In this document: positions 53,719-63,976 of the stretch, piece by piece | Numbering within the stretch: position 1 is the first letter of the stretch | Layout: each line of letters starts with the position of its first letter | Origin: Hydrogenothermaceae bacterium | Lineage (GTDB): Bacteria > Aquificota > Aquificia > Aquificales > Hydrogenothermaceae | DNA: 64,000 nucleotides | Reading direction: 5' to 3' | Assembly: GCA_026418535.1 (NCBI GenBank) | Contig: JAOABC010000002.1 | Span: forward strand, 186,001-250,000 | The notes under the pieces: generated by a model | The model's database searches: none | Seen by the model: only the letters and a program-made list of their open reading frames with translations | What the model was told of the DNA's origin: nothing | Program-made: the position numbers and the translations under genes

Positions 53719-54930
53719 ATGCCACTCTATCTAAAGATAGCCTTTCGATACTTACTAAGCTTAAAATCAAAAACTCTCTCCTTTATGGCTATTGTATCCA
53801 TACTTGGAGTTGCTTTAGGGGTTAGTGCTATGATTATAACCTTGTCTGTGATGAACGGTTTTATGTTCGGAATAAAGACGAAGTTACTTCAGACAGCTCC
53901 TCAGGTTATGATAGTGAAAGCAGATGGAAAGTTTTTAGAATACAGAGATATAGAGAGATCTGTCCGGAAGCATCCGGAGGTTATAGATACAGAACCTTTC
54001 ATCTACACCCAAGGGCTACTATCTAAAGGATCAAACATCATGGCTGTTTATGTAAGGGGTGTAGATCCCTTGAAAGATAAGGGTTTTATGTCTGTAGACA
54101 AGAAGGTTGTTGCTGGTAGATATGAAGATATATTAAAAGAAGACAGGGTAATAATTGGGAAAGATCTGGCCATTACCCTGGGAGTGTGGGTTGGGGATAA
54201 GGTTAACCTAATGTCACCTATAGGTAAGAAGACTCCCTTCGGTTTTTTACCTAAGATAAAAGAGGTTGAGATAGCTGGTATAGCTGAATTTGGTATATAC
54301 GAGTACGACTCAGCATTCTTAATGGTAGATATAAACACAGCTTTAGACTTCTTTGATATGAACGACTCTGTCACCGGTATACAACTTAAGATTAAAGAGC
54401 CTTTCAAAGCAGATCATGTTAAATCTGCCCTTGAAAAAGAACTTGGTTTCCCTTACATAGTAAAGAGCTGGATGGACATAAACAAAAGTATGTTCCAAGC
54501 TTTAGAACTTGAGAAGCTTGCTATGTTCTTAGTTATAACTCTGATAGTGGTAGTTGCTTCTTTTAATATATCCAGTCTTCTGATAACGAAGGGAAGAGAG
54601 AAGAGGAAGGAAATAGGAATACTCCGAGCTGTAGGTGCTGACAACAGATTTATACTAAAGATATTTGTATCCCAAGGGTTGATAATAGGCTTTATAGGGA
54701 CGATGTTAGGTCTAACTGTTGGATTATCGGTTATATACTTCGGGGACAGTTATCATCTTATAAAACTCAATCCTGAGGTTTACCTTATAGACTATCTTCC
54801 TCTGAAGGTATCTGTACTAGAAGTGGGTGTTGTGGTTATATCTTCTCTGTTTATATGCTTTATCTCATCTCTGTTTCCAGCTAGGTCTGCCTCTGTCTCT
54901 ATTCCAGCAGAGGTTATAAGGTATGAGTGA
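53719..54930 (+). CDS. lolC: Lipoprotein-releasing ABC transporter permease (LolC/E)
   Basis: A 403-aa FtsX/LolE-type permease: N-terminal helix with FRYLLSLKSKTLSFMAIVSI and LGVALGVSAMIITLSVMNGF, a large periplasmic domain (about 50-265), then three helices with RGREKRKEIGILRAVGADNR-like coupling (ITKGREKRKEIGILRAVGAD). It extracts outer-membrane lipoproteins from the inner membrane. Only one permease is seen, so it may act as a homodimer (LolF-like) with LolD, whose gene overlaps by 8 nt. Confidence 0.92.
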   Translation: MPLYLKIAFRYLLSLKSKTLSFMAIVSILGVALGVSAMIITLSVMNGFMFGIKTKLLQTAPQVMIVKADGKFLEYRDIERSVRKHPEVIDTEPFIYTQGLLSKGSNIMAVYVRGVDPLKDKGFMSVDKKVVAGRYEDILKEDRVIIGKDLAITLGVWVGDKVNLMSPIGKKTPFGFLPKIKEVEIAGIAEFGIYEYDSAFLMVDINTALDFFDMNDSVTGIQLKIKEPFKADHVKSALEKELGFPYIVKSWMDINKSMFQALELEKLAMFLVITLIVVVASFNISSLLITKGREKRKEIGILRAVGADNRFILKIFVSQGLIIGFIGTMLGLTVGLSVIYFGDSYHLIKLNPEVYLIDYLPLKVSVLEVGVVVISSLFICFISSLFPARSASVSIPAEVIRYE

Positions 54931-55609
54931 TAAGATAGTACAGGCAAAAAACCTCAGAAAGGTTTACAAAACAACTGATGGTTCTGACACTGTAGCTCTA
55001 AAAAGTGTAGACATGGAGATAGAGAGAGGAGAGATGGTAGCGGTTATGGGGCCTTCCGGCTCTGGAAAGAGTACACTATTACATCTCCTTGGGGGGATAG
55101 ATATTCCTACAGAGGGGGAAGTCCTTATAGAAGGAAAGAACATATACAAAATGGAAGATAAAAAACTATCTAAATTTAGGAATGAGAATATAGGGTTCAT
55201 CTTTCAGTTTCACTACCTACTTTCTGACTTCACAGCCCTTGAAAATGTAGCTATACCTTTAGAACTCCGAGGCGATAAAGAGGCTTATCTGAAGGCCGAA
55301 GAGATGCTAAGGAGACTATCTTTGGAACATAGGTTAAACCATAAGCCAGCCATGCTCTCAGGAGGAGAACAGCAGAGAGTAGCGATAGCAAGAGCTGTGG
55401 TCTGTAGTCCAAAGATACTTATAGCAGATGAACCAACGGGAAACTTAGACTCTGAGAATGCTAAGAAGACTATGGAGATTATAAAGGGTTTATCCGAGGA
55501 GTTTCAGATGAGCATTATCATTGCAACTCACGATGTTGAAATTGCACAATACTGTAACTATATTTATCACTTGAAGGACGGTATGATAGCCAAGATTGAA
55601 AAAAAATAA
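54923..55609 (+). CDS. lolD: Lipoprotein-releasing ABC transporter ATPase
   Basis: A 228-aa ABC ATPase: Walker A GPSGSGKSTLLHLLGG, Q-loop FIFQFHYLLSDFTALENVAI, signature LSGGEQQRVAIARAV, Walker B ILIADEPTGNLD and H-loop IIATHD. The LLSDFTALENV block favours LolD over MacB or FtsE. It is co-translated with lolC. Confidence 0.95.
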   Translation: MSDKIVQAKNLRKVYKTTDGSDTVALKSVDMEIERGEMVAVMGPSGSGKSTLLHLLGGIDIPTEGEVLIEGKNIYKMEDKKLSKFRNENIGFIFQFHYLLSDFTALENVAIPLELRGDKEAYLKAEEMLRRLSLEHRLNHKPAMLSGGEQQRVAIARAVVCSPKILIADEPTGNLDSENAKKTMEIIKGLSEEFQMSIIIATHDVEIAQYCNYIYHLKDGMIAKIEKK

Positions 55610-55657
55610 AGTAGTATAAAATTTTATGTAGGAAAATTTTGGTAAAAGAGGTTTATC

Positions 55658-58093
55658 ATGTTTGAGAAGTTTACAGAGAAAGCAAGAAAAGTTATACTGG
55701 ATGCAAGGGAGCATGCGACAAACTACAAGAATAACTACCTAGGAACTGAGCATCTATTGCTATCTCTTATAGATCAAGATGACATAGCTGTCTTAGCTCT
55801 GTCTAAATTCGGTCTATCCATAGATAAAGTCAGAAAAACTCTAACATCACAGATATCTAGAGGTAACTACACAGGAGAGGTTCTCTTTGCTCCAGATGCA
55901 AAGCGGGTGTTAGAGTTTGCTGTTGAGGAGGCAAGAATACTCCACCATTCTTTTGTAAGTCCTGAACACCTACTGATTGGAATAGTTAGGGAAAAGACAG
56001 GTCTTGGGGGAAGAGTGCTAAGAGGATTTGGAATAGATGAGTACTCTATCCGGAGAGAGATCCTACAGATCCTGGGAGAAATACCATCCCAAGAACAGTC
56101 TAAGCAAGTTCCTACGCCAAACTTAGATAGATTTGCCAGAGATCTTACATCCTTGGCTAAAGAAGGTAAGCTAGACCCAGTGGTTGGAAGAGCCAGGGAG
56201 ATAGAAAGGGTCATACAGATACTTTCAAGAAGAAGGAAGAATAACCCAGTCCTCCTAGGAGAACCAGGGGTTGGAAAAACAGCTATAGTGGAAGGTTTAG
56301 CCCAGAGGATAGTGAACAAAGAAGTTCCGGAGACACTCCTTGGGAAGAGAATAGTGTCTTTAGACCTAGCATCCCTGGTAGCAGGAACTAAATACAGAGG
56401 TCAGTTTGAAGAAAGATTAAAAAATATACTGAAAGAGCTGGAAAAAGCTACCCATGTCATACTCTTCATAGATGAACTTCACACCATGATAGGAGCAGGT
56501 GCTGCAGAAGGTTCGATAGATGCCTCTAACATGTTAAAACCAGCTCTTGCAAGGGGAGAGATACAGGTAATAGGAGCCACCACTCTAGATGAGTATAGAA
56601 AGTACATAGAGAAAGATGGAGCCTTAGAGAGAAGGTTTCAACCTGTAATGGTGGACCCACCAACTCCAGAAGTTGCTATACAGATACTAGAGGGTCTAAA
56701 GTCTAAGTTTGAAGATTTCCACAATGTATCATACTCAAAAGAAGCTATAGAGAAAGCGGTAGAGTTCTCTGTTAAATACATATCTGACAGACAACTTCCA
56801 GATAAAGCTATAGATCTATTAGATGAAGCTGGAGCTTTGGTGAGACTCAGGGAATCTGGCCTTCCAGAGAACTTACAAAAGATGGAAGAAAAGATAAAAC
56901 AGTTAGAAGAGGAAAAAGCTAAAGCTATAAAGGAAGAGAACTTTGACAAAGCTGCTAAATACAGAGATGAAGAGCTGAAACTCAGAGCAAAGTTTGAAAC
57001 AGAGAAGATGAAGTGGAAAGAAGAGACCTCTAAAAACAAACCTAAGGTCACAGAGAGGGATATAGCGGAAGTAGTAGCCAGATGGACAGGAATACCTATC
57101 GCAAGATTGACAGAGTCTAACAGAGAAAAACTACTTCACATAGAACAGGAGTTACACAAGAGGGTTGTAGACCAGTCTGAGGCTATCACGGCTATAGCAA
57201 AGGCTATAAGGAGAAACAGTGTAGGTCTGAAGGGAAGACACAGACCTATTGGTGTTTTCCTTTTCTTAGGACCGACGGGAGTTGGAAAGACAGAAACAGC
57301 AAAGGCTTTGGCTGAGTATCTCTTTGGTAGAGAGGACGCTCTCATCAGATTCGATATGTCTGAGTATATGGAGAAACATACAGTTTCCAGGTTGATAGGT
57401 GCACCTCCAGGTTATGTAGGCTACGAGGAAGGAGGACAACTTACAGAAGCAGTCCGGAGAAAACCATACTCAGTTATACTCTTTGATGAGATAGAGAAAG
57501 CCCATCCGGATGTATACAACATCTTCCTGCAGATATTCGACGATGGAAGACTTACAGACTCTCTTGGAAGGGTTGTAGACTTCAGTAACACCATAATTAT
57601 CATGACCTCAAACCTTGGAGCCAAGATGATACTAGAGAGTGGTAAGATGGGCTTTGAGACTAAATCTGCCATCTTAGACTATAAAGAACTGAAAAAGAAC
57701 GTTATGGATCAAGTTAGGAAAGCCTTCAACCCAGAATTCATAAACAGACTTGATGAGACGATAGTCTTTAAACCATTGGACAAAGAGGTGATTAAAGGTA
57801 TAATAGATATACAGATTACTGAAATAAACAAAAGGTTGAAGGAATGGCAGATAACCGTAGAACTATCTCCAGAGTTTACAGATTACCTTATAGAGAAGGA
57901 GTTCAGGCCAGAATACGGAGCCAGGAGCATAAAGAGAGCACTTCAGGCGAAAGTAGAGGACCTGCTAGCAGAGGAGATTCTTGCTGGAAAGATAATCTCC
58001 GGCTCGAAAGTGGAGATAGTTTTAGACAAGGACGGCAACGTGACTCTAAAGACAAAAAAACCAAGAAAGAAAAAAGAGCTTCAGTTAACATAA
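55658..58093 (+). CDS. clpC: Clp protease ATPase subunit ClpC
   Basis: An 811-aa AAA+ unfoldase. N-domain at about 1-145 ([20 protein letters not shown]). D1 has GEPGVGKT at 201-208, and a middle region carries a UVR-like motif ([16 protein letters not shown]). D2 has [20 protein letters not shown] at 538. The ClpP-binding type loop is plausible near ILESGKMGF. The UVR motif marks ClpC rather than ClpA or ClpB. No clpP or mcsAB are nearby. The gap to lolD (48 nt) holds only AAAATTTT repeats and a ribosome binding site. Its stop overlaps the start of bamA. Confidence 0.94.
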   Translation: MFEKFTEKARKVILDAREHATNYKNNYLGTEHLLLSLIDQDDIAVLALSKFGLSIDKVRKTLTSQISRGNYTGEVLFAPDAKRVLEFAVEEARILHHSFVSPEHLLIGIVREKTGLGGRVLRGFGIDEYSIRREILQILGEIPSQEQSKQVPTPNLDRFARDLTSLAKEGKLDPVVGRAREIERVIQILSRRRKNNPVLLGEPGVGKTAIVEGLAQRIVNKEVPETLLGKRIVSLDLASLVAGTKYRGQFEERLKNILKELEKATHVILFIDELHTMIGAGAAEGSIDASNMLKPALARGEIQVIGATTLDEYRKYIEKDGALERRFQPVMVDPPTPEVAIQILEGLKSKFEDFHNVSYSKEAIEKAVEFSVKYISDRQLPDKAIDLLDEAGALVRLRESGLPENLQKMEEKIKQLEEEKAKAIKEENFDKAAKYRDEELKLRAKFETEKMKWKEETSKNKPKVTERDIAEVVARWTGIPIARLTESNREKLLHIEQELHKRVVDQSEAITAIAKAIRRNSVGLKGRHRPIGVFLFLGPTGVGKTETAKALAEYLFGREDALIRFDMSEYMEKHTVSRLIGAPPGYVGYEEGGQLTEAVRRKPYSVILFDEIEKAHPDVYNIFLQIFDDGRLTDSLGRVVDFSNTIIIMTSNLGAKMILESGKMGFETKSAILDYKELKKNVMDQVRKAFNPEFINRLDETIVFKPLDKEVIKGIIDIQITEINKRLKEWQITVELSPEFTDYLIEKEFRPEYGARSIKRALQAKVEDLLAEEILAGKIISGSKVEIVLDKDGNVTLKTKKPRKKKELQLT

Positions 58094-60465
58094 AAAAGGC
58101 CAAGGTAGCCAGTTTATCCCTGGCTATCTCTCTTCTACTTCAAAACATCTCCTATTCCCAGGATAACCGGACTCCTAAGATAGAGGCTGGTAATATAGCA
58201 AAAGAATACGAAAAGTTAAAAGTATACAGGATAAGAAAGATAGAGATAAAAGGTCTTCAGTTCTTTGAACCTCAGATCATCCAACCTCTGATCCCCTTCG
58301 GTAAAGGGGCTATTGTATCAAGAGAAACAATATCCTCTACCCTTAGAGACCTGTACAAGTTAGGTTACTTCTCAAATGTGGAAGCCTACACAAAGTTTAC
58401 AGAAGAAGGGGTAGATCTAACATTTGTCTTCAGGGAACTTCCTGTAGTCCAGAGAATAGAGTTTGAGGGGAATAAAGCTATATCAAAGGAAGACCTGGTA
58501 AAGGAGCTTGGGATAGACACTTCAGAGAGAATGGAAACTGGGAAAGCCCTTCCATTTACAACTCTAGGCCCAGAGTTAACCCAGAAACTTATGGGGATAA
58601 AGAGGGGATTAGGTAGAGTTCTCTCTGTAGATGAGATAAGTCAGATGGAAAAAAGACTGCTAAAACTCTATGAAAAAAGAGGATATCATCAAACTAAGAT
58701 ATCTTACTACTACCGAGGTAATAGTCTGATATTTAAGGTAGAAGAAGGCTCAAAGGCATACATAGAAGAGATAAGGATAATAGGGAATAAAAGTATAAAG
58801 AAGAAAGAGATCCTCTCTGTTATGGATACTTCTGAGAGAAATGTGTTTAAGCTAAAGTTTTACCCATCCTTGGTAAAAGAAACTCTCTACGAGGATATAG
58901 AGAAGATTAAACAGCTGTATATAAATAGAGGTTTTCTAGATGTAGAGGTTGAGGAGCCTCAGATATTCTTTGAAAGAGGTAAGAGTTACATAATAACTAT
59001 CAAAATAAAGGAGGGAGAAAGATACAGAGTAAACAAGGTAGATATACTAAATAACGATCTTTATACAAACGATGAGATACTAAAGCTATCTAAGAAAAGG
59101 GAGATAGAGGTTGGAGATTACTATGAAGGAGAAAAAGTAGAATTTATAAAAAGAAACCTGCTAGATAGGTATAACGATCTTGGTTATATATTTGCTAATG
59201 TATCAATAAATAAGATAGTAGATAGAGAAAAGAAGACTGTAGACATCATCTTTGACCTTCAGAAAGGAAACATCTACTATGTGGATAAAGTTGATATATC
59301 CGGAAACTATGAGTCAAGGGATTCTACGATCCGGAGAGAGCTAAGGTTGTCTCCAGGAGATCTATTCCTGAAAGACAAACTTATGAGGTCTCAAGCTAGG
59401 TTATACAAACTTGGATACTACGATATGATTGGATTTGACCCTAACGTAAAGTCGGACAGTGAGATAGACCTAGATACAAAAGTTAACGAGAGGTTCACAG
59501 GTCAGATGTCTATAGGTGCTGGATACAGCCAGCTAACTAGCCTATCCTTCCTTGCATCCCTAAGAAAAGGAAACTTTTTGGGAACTGGAGATACAGCTGG
59601 ACTGTCTCTCTCCCTGGGTTCTAAGTACAGAAGTAACAGTGTAAACTACATCCACAAGTGGGCTTTCTACAGACCCATAGATTTAGGGATTGACCTATAT
59701 GATAGATACGTTAACTACGTATCTTTTGTTTCTATAAAAACCGGATTCTCTCCAACCTTGTCCTTTGAGTTTAGGGAATTCTGGAGGAGTGGTATTGGCA
59801 TAAACCTTGAGAAAGGTGAGTATAAAGATATAGCAAATACAGCTTCCTACTACATAAAGAGACAGGCTGGAAAGTACAACTTGTACTCTGTATACTGGTT
59901 CATAAATAGAAACTCTCTAAACAACCCTCTCCTGCCTACAGAGGGTAGTGATTTTACGCTAACTCTGAAAGCTGGAACCGGAACCAGAGACTTTTACAAA
60001 GTAGTTCTATCTGGTTCTAAGATAATACCAGACAAGATTTTCTACACAGACTTTGTGTTTTCTATAAAAGGTAGCTTTGGATTTGTAGAGAATATATCAA
60101 AGACCATACCTCTTGATGAGCTATTCTTTGTAGGAGGAGACTTCACCCTGAGAGGTTTTAACTGGGGTATGGCAGGACCAAGAGATGTGGACAATAACCC
60201 TTCAGGGGCAAAGAGGCAGATAGTCATAAACAACCAGCTCTCCCATCCACTGGTTGAAAGGATGCTCTGGGGGTTTGTATTCTTGGATGTTGGAAAGGGT
60301 TTTGACTCAAGTTCACCTTTCACAGATCTTTACAAATCTGTAGGTGGTGGTATAAAGATAATCACACCTTTTGCGCCGATAGAGCTATACTACGGTAAGG
60401 TTTTAAACCCTCCTTCTGGGGTTAGTGACTCTAAGTTTGGGTTTATCCTTGGAACGTTCTTCTAA
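58090..60465 (+). CDS. bamA: Outer-membrane assembly factor BamA (ATA start)
   Basis: A 791-aa Omp85 protein that inserts outer-membrane barrels. Signal peptide [18 protein letters not shown], cleaved near SYSQ, then five POTRA units (for example [40 protein letters not shown]) and a barrel with RGF in [10 protein letters not shown], ending in Phe. The frame has no ATG, GTG or TTG between an ATG deep inside clpC (57844) and the signal peptide. ATA 58090, in ATAA overlapping the clpC stop, is the only start that gives a normal signal peptide. skp and lpxD follow, the classical order. Confidence 0.88.
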   Translation: MKKAKVASLSLAISLLLQNISYSQDNRTPKIEAGNIAKEYEKLKVYRIRKIEIKGLQFFEPQIIQPLIPFGKGAIVSRETISSTLRDLYKLGYFSNVEAYTKFTEEGVDLTFVFRELPVVQRIEFEGNKAISKEDLVKELGIDTSERMETGKALPFTTLGPELTQKLMGIKRGLGRVLSVDEISQMEKRLLKLYEKRGYHQTKISYYYRGNSLIFKVEEGSKAYIEEIRIIGNKSIKKKEILSVMDTSERNVFKLKFYPSLVKETLYEDIEKIKQLYINRGFLDVEVEEPQIFFERGKSYIITIKIKEGERYRVNKVDILNNDLYTNDEILKLSKKREIEVGDYYEGEKVEFIKRNLLDRYNDLGYIFANVSINKIVDREKKTVDIIFDLQKGNIYYVDKVDISGNYESRDSTIRRELRLSPGDLFLKDKLMRSQARLYKLGYYDMIGFDPNVKSDSEIDLDTKVNERFTGQMSIGAGYSQLTSLSFLASLRKGNFLGTGDTAGLSLSLGSKYRSNSVNYIHKWAFYRPIDLGIDLYDRYVNYVSFVSIKTGFSPTLSFEFREFWRSGIGINLEKGEYKDIANTASYYIKRQAGKYNLYSVYWFINRNSLNNPLLPTEGSDFTLTLKAGTGTRDFYKVVLSGSKIIPDKIFYTDFVFSIKGSFGFVENISKTIPLDELFFVGGDFTLRGFNWGMAGPRDVDNNPSGAKRQIVINNQLSHPLVERMLWGFVFLDVGKGFDSSSPFTDLYKSVGGGIKIITPFAPIELYYGKVLNPPSGVSDSKFGFILGTFF
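58106..58126 (+). other. Hairpin at the clpC/bamA junction
   Basis: TAGCCAG (58106-58112) pairs with CTGGCTA (58120-58126) around a 7-nt loop, 13 nt after the clpC stop and inside the bamA signal peptide codons. A pyrimidine-rich but not T-only stretch follows. It could pace ribosomes or partly terminate clpC transcripts. Confidence 0.4.
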
Positions 60466-60486
60466 AAATTTTTTAAGGAGTTAACC

Positions 60487-60987
60487 ATGAGAAGATTGCT
60501 AACAATGTTTATGTTATTTGTCCTTTTTGTAGGTAGTGGCTTTGCAGGAAACTACGCATACGTAGATATCGACAAAGTTATGAATGAGTCTGTAAAGGGG
60601 AAAAAGTACAAAGCAGACCTGGAAGGAAAGTTAAAGTACTATCAAGAGAAAGTAAGAGAGTTAAACGATAAGCTACAAGAGGCTCAAAAGCAACTTTCAA
60701 GTCCAACCCTAAACGATAAGGCAAAAGAGCAGAAGAGAGAAGACATAAGACAGCTTGCAAGGGAGATACAGTCATTGGAAAATCAAGCAAACCAGGAGCT
60801 TGCTAAGATGAAAGCAGATGCAGAGACAGCTATGGTAAAAGAGATAAAAGAGATAGTAAAGGGAATAGCTCAAAAAAACAATTATGACATAGTTTTCTAT
60901 GGTGGATTACTTAGTGGTATTCTTTACTCTAACAAAAGTTTGGATATAACAGAGCAAGTTATAAAGGAATACAATAGTAGAAAATGA
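60487..60987 (+). CDS. skp: OmpH/Skp-like periplasmic chaperone
   Basis: A 166-aa protein with signal peptide [20 protein letters not shown]. It has the OmpH start [20 protein letters not shown] and long alpha-helical tentacles (about 45-125, rich in Lys, Glu and Gln), closing with [18 protein letters not shown]. It escorts unfolded outer-membrane proteins to BamA. AAGGAG lies 7 nt before the ATG. bamA-skp-lpxD is a conserved gene order. Confidence 0.93.
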   Translation: MRRLLTMFMLFVLFVGSGFAGNYAYVDIDKVMNESVKGKKYKADLEGKLKYYQEKVRELNDKLQEAQKQLSSPTLNDKAKEQKREDIRQLAREIQSLENQANQELAKMKADAETAMVKEIKEIVKGIAQKNNYDIVFYGGLLSGILYSNKSLDITEQVIKEYNSRK

Positions 60988-61964
60988 GACTATCTGAAAT
61001 AGTAGAGATATTTGATGGGAGGGTCTTCAACCTAAAGGAAGACTTTGAAGTTGAGGGGTTAAAGAGTTTAGACACAGCAGGAGAGAGGGATATATCCTTT
61101 ATCGTAAACCCAAAATCCATAAAGTCTGAGGTAAAGGCTGGAGCTGTATTCGTCAGGGAAAGAATAGACGGACTACAGACAACACAGATATTAGTAAAAG
61201 ATCCTGCTGTTACATTCTATAAACTCATAGATTTACTAAACCAGGAAACTCAAAAGGTAGGACACATCTCAAAAACGGCCATAATTAGTGGAGATGTGTC
61301 TATAGATAGTTCCTCATTCGTAGGAGATTATGTGGTAATAGAAGAAAGAGTGAAAATAGGGAGAAACAGTATTATAAAGCCGTTTACCTTTATTGGCAAG
61401 AATACATTTATAGGTGATAACTGTATAATCCACCCCAGAGTGGTAATATACGGAGACACAACTATAGGGAATAACGTTATAATACATTCTGGTGCTGTCA
61501 TAGGATCTGATGGATTTGGCTACTATCAGGAGGATGGAAGACACAAAAAAATCAAACACATAGGAAAAGTTGTTATTGAAGATGATGTTGAGATAGGATC
61601 TAATACGACTATAGACAGAGCCATGCTTGACGTAACAGTAATAAAGAAGGGAACTAAAATAGATAACCTTGTGATGATAGGGCATAACTGCAAAATAGGG
61701 GAGAACTGTATACTGGTCTCTCAAGTTGGAATAGCAGGGAGTTGTAATATCGGGAATAATGTTATACTCGCTGGTCAAGTTGGTGTGGCAGACCATATAA
61801 ACATAGGAGACAATGTGATAGTTACCGCAAAATCCGGTGTTGGAAGTGACTTACCACCAAACAACATCTATGGAAATGGTCTACCTGCTATTGAATGGAG
61901 GAGATGGAAAAAGATACTGGTCTACCTCCAAAAACTTCCAGAACTTTTCAAATCCAAATCATAA
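60984..61964 (+). CDS. lpxD: UDP-3-O-acylglucosamine N-acyltransferase
   Basis: LpxD adds the second acyl chain of lipid A. A 326-aa protein: N-terminal uridine-binding domain ([17 protein letters not shown]), then hexapeptide repeats forming a left-handed beta helix ([20 protein letters not shown]), catalytic His in [20 protein letters not shown], and a C-terminal helix. The ATG overlaps the skp stop (ATGA). It shows the cell makes LPS. Confidence 0.96.
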   Translation: MRLSEIVEIFDGRVFNLKEDFEVEGLKSLDTAGERDISFIVNPKSIKSEVKAGAVFVRERIDGLQTTQILVKDPAVTFYKLIDLLNQETQKVGHISKTAIISGDVSIDSSSFVGDYVVIEERVKIGRNSIIKPFTFIGKNTFIGDNCIIHPRVVIYGDTTIGNNVIIHSGAVIGSDGFGYYQEDGRHKKIKHIGKVVIEDDVEIGSNTTIDRAMLDVTVIKKGTKIDNLVMIGHNCKIGENCILVSQVGIAGSCNIGNNVILAGQVGVADHINIGDNVIVTAKSGVGSDLPPNNIYGNGLPAIEWRRWKKILVYLQKLPELFKSKS

Positions 61965-62019
61965 AAAAAGCATCATAATCTGTATTAAAATCTTCAAAAG
62001 TCTGGAAGAGGTAATACTG

Positions 62020-62652
62020 GTGAAGTTGGTGCAAGAGGGCTCTATTTATGTTCATCTAGACCAAAACGGTATAGAGATAGGTAGATACTACTACATTTTT
62101 AAGGAAGGTTATCTGAAATCTGTGTCAGAGTACTTTGTTGCCACTGAAGAACCATGCCTTTCTCCCAAGGATCTAAACAGAGTTAAATGGTCGCTTTACT
62201 CCATAGAGAGTGGAAGAGTAAGTGATCACTTTGATTGGGTCCATACAAATGGTATAGTAAAGGGACAGTCTCCGTACTATAAAGGAACTAAAGGAAAGTA
62301 TGAAGCTCTGTACACATTGGAAGGAAAGGTAAGTGATGACTTTGAGAAGATAAGGGATAGAGGTGCCCTTACAGGAGAGAGTAGGTTTTTCTGGGGAAAG
62401 AAAAATGGAAAATTTGCCATATACAATATTTTAACTGGTGAAAGGTTGACAGAAGAGTATAGATCTTCTGTGATAGCTGGTGTTGTTATAGGAAAAGGGG
62501 ATTACTATGTGGGAAGTTATGGAGATGAGATGTTCTACATCTTTGATATAAAAACAGGGGAGAGACTGACAAGAGCTTTTGATGAGCATAGATTGATAGA
62601 GATATTAAAGCACGGGAATTTAGTTAAAGCTGTAGAGGAATTAGGAAAGTAG
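62020..62652 (+). CDS. Repeat protein resembling WG-type beta repeats
   Basis: A 210-aa protein of unknown role. GTG 62020 with AGAGGT 9 nt upstream is chosen, since the longer frame (61837) is a shadow of lpxD. Four units of about 40 residues share a pattern (Y..L/I.SG.VSD.F....GI..G.S.YY.G): SIESGRVSDHFDWVHTNGIV, LEGKVSDDFEKIRDRGALTG, ILTGERLTEEYRSSVIAGVV and IKTGERLTRAFDEH. WG-repeat proteins show similar spacing. There is no signal peptide, so it is cytoplasmic. It is between lpxD and mtaB, 1 nt before the latter. Confidence 0.7.
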   Translation: MKLVQEGSIYVHLDQNGIEIGRYYYIFKEGYLKSVSEYFVATEEPCLSPKDLNRVKWSLYSIESGRVSDHFDWVHTNGIVKGQSPYYKGTKGKYEALYTLEGKVSDDFEKIRDRGALTGESRFFWGKKNGKFAIYNILTGERLTEEYRSSVIAGVVIGKGDYYVGSYGDEMFYIFDIKTGERLTRAFDEHRLIEILKHGNLVKAVEELGK

Positions 62653-62653
62653 G

Positions 62654-63976
62654 ATGGGAAAGGTAAAGGTTGCCTTTACAACTCTTGGTTGTAGGATGAA
62701 CCAATTTGAGACCAGTGCTCTTGAAGAAAAATTCTCTGAGAGAGGTTACACTATTACCAACTTTGAAGATACAGCTGACATATACGTTGTAAACACCTGT
62801 ACAGTTACAAAAGATGCAGATAGAACTTCCAGGAAAATCCTTCGTCAGGCAAAGAGGAAAAACCCAAACGCTGTGGTGGTAGCAACCGGATGTTACGCCC
62901 AGATATCTCCGGAAGATCTCTCAAGGATGGAAGAGGTAGACATAGTAGCAGGTAACAGTCATAAAACAGATCTTCTAGAGATAGTAGAGAGCTACATAAA
63001 TGAGAGAAATGAAGATAAGGTCTTTATAGATAATATCTTCAGGGAAAAAGACTTTAAAACCTTTAGTATATCAACTTTCTTCGAAGGGACCAGACCTATA
63101 CTAAAGGTCCAAGAAGGTTGTAATAGTTTCTGCTCTTTCTGTATTATACCTTTTGCAAGAGGAAGAGTGAGAAGTGGGAAGGTAAGGGAGATTTTGGAGC
63201 AAGTGAGAATTTTAGTAGACCGTGGCTACCGAGAGATAGTTCTAACGGGAACTCAGCTTTCCCAGTATGGATTCGACCACAGAGAGGCAAACCTTCTGAC
63301 CCTTCTGAAAGAGATAACGAAAATAGAAAACCTCTACCTTGTGAGGCTCTCCTCTATGGGTATAGATGAGCTAGATAACGAGATGATAGACTTCTTAACA
63401 GACAATCAGAAGATAGCTCCTCACTTCCATCTATCCCTACAGTCTGCAGATGACAGAGTTTTAAGTGATATGAGAAGAAACTACACAGTTTCTGACTATA
63501 TAAGGAAAGTGGAGAGAATGCTGAAAAGAAGACCTGAAACAGCCATCGGAACAGACATAATAACAGGATTTCCTACAGAAGACAGGGAAGCCTTTAAAAA
63601 TACTGTTAAGAATGTGAAGGATATACCTTTTGCGTATATCCATGTGTTTACCTATTCACCTCGAGAAAACACACAGGCATTTAAGCTTAAGGACACAGTC
63701 CCTCCTCAGGAGAAGAAAAAAAGAACTAAGATAATGATTGATGTATCCAAAGAGAAGAGTTTTAGGTTTAGAGAGAGATTTTTAAATTCAAAACTAAAAT
63801 TTTTGATAATAGGACAAAAGGATGGAAAAAGTATAGGCTTGTCTCCAAACTATATACATGCCTCTCTGCCTGTAGAGTTAGAGTATAACTCCATCGTAGA
63901 GGGGAAGCTTGTCAGGATAGGCTTGGATAGGGAAGATAACACAGCAGAGGTAGTACATGCCTTTAATCACATCTAA
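62654..63976 (+). CDS. mtaB: tRNA t6A37 C2-methylthiotransferase MtaB
   Basis: A 440-aa radical SAM methylthiotransferase that makes ms2t6A37 in tRNA. N-terminal UPF0004 domain with TTLGCRMNQFETSALEEKF, NTCTVTKDADRTSRK and ATGCYAQ (three cluster Cys); radical SAM site QEGCNSFCSFCIIPFARGRV; TGTQLSQYGFD; and a C-terminal TRAM-like domain. LGCRMNQ and CSFCIIPFARG favour MtaB over MiaB (which has LGCQMN and CTFCVVPYTRG). Confidence 0.93.
   Translation: MGKVKVAFTTLGCRMNQFETSALEEKFSERGYTITNFEDTADIYVVNTCTVTKDADRTSRKILRQAKRKNPNAVVVATGCYAQISPEDLSRMEEVDIVAGNSHKTDLLEIVESYINERNEDKVFIDNIFREKDFKTFSISTFFEGTRPILKVQEGCNSFCSFCIIPFARGRVRSGKVREILEQVRILVDRGYREIVLTGTQLSQYGFDHREANLLTLLKEITKIENLYLVRLSSMGIDELDNEMIDFLTDNQKIAPHFHLSLQSADDRVLSDMRRNYTVSDYIRKVERMLKRRPETAIGTDIITGFPTEDREAFKNTVKNVKDIPFAYIHVFTYSPRENTQAFKLKDTVPPQEKKKRTKIMIDVSKEKSFRFRERFLNSKLKFLIIGQKDGKSIGLSPNYIHASLPVELEYNSIVEGKLVRIGLDREDNTAEVVHAFNHI

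Noticed and set aside
55610-55657. Heat-shock (CIRCE-like) operator before clpC
   Set aside because: Only AAAATTTT repeats are present; no match to TTAGCACTC-N9-GAGTGCTAA or CtsR-type repeats.
57844-58089. ATG 57844 as the bamA start, giving an extra 82 residues
   Set aside because: The extra residues are an out-of-frame shadow of the ClpC C-terminus, Arg/Ser-rich and without meaning, and would bury the signal peptide.
61314-61796. 160-codon open frame antisense to lpxD
   Set aside because: It mirrors the hexapeptide repeats of lpxD, has no family resemblance and no ribosome binding site; lpxD is certain.
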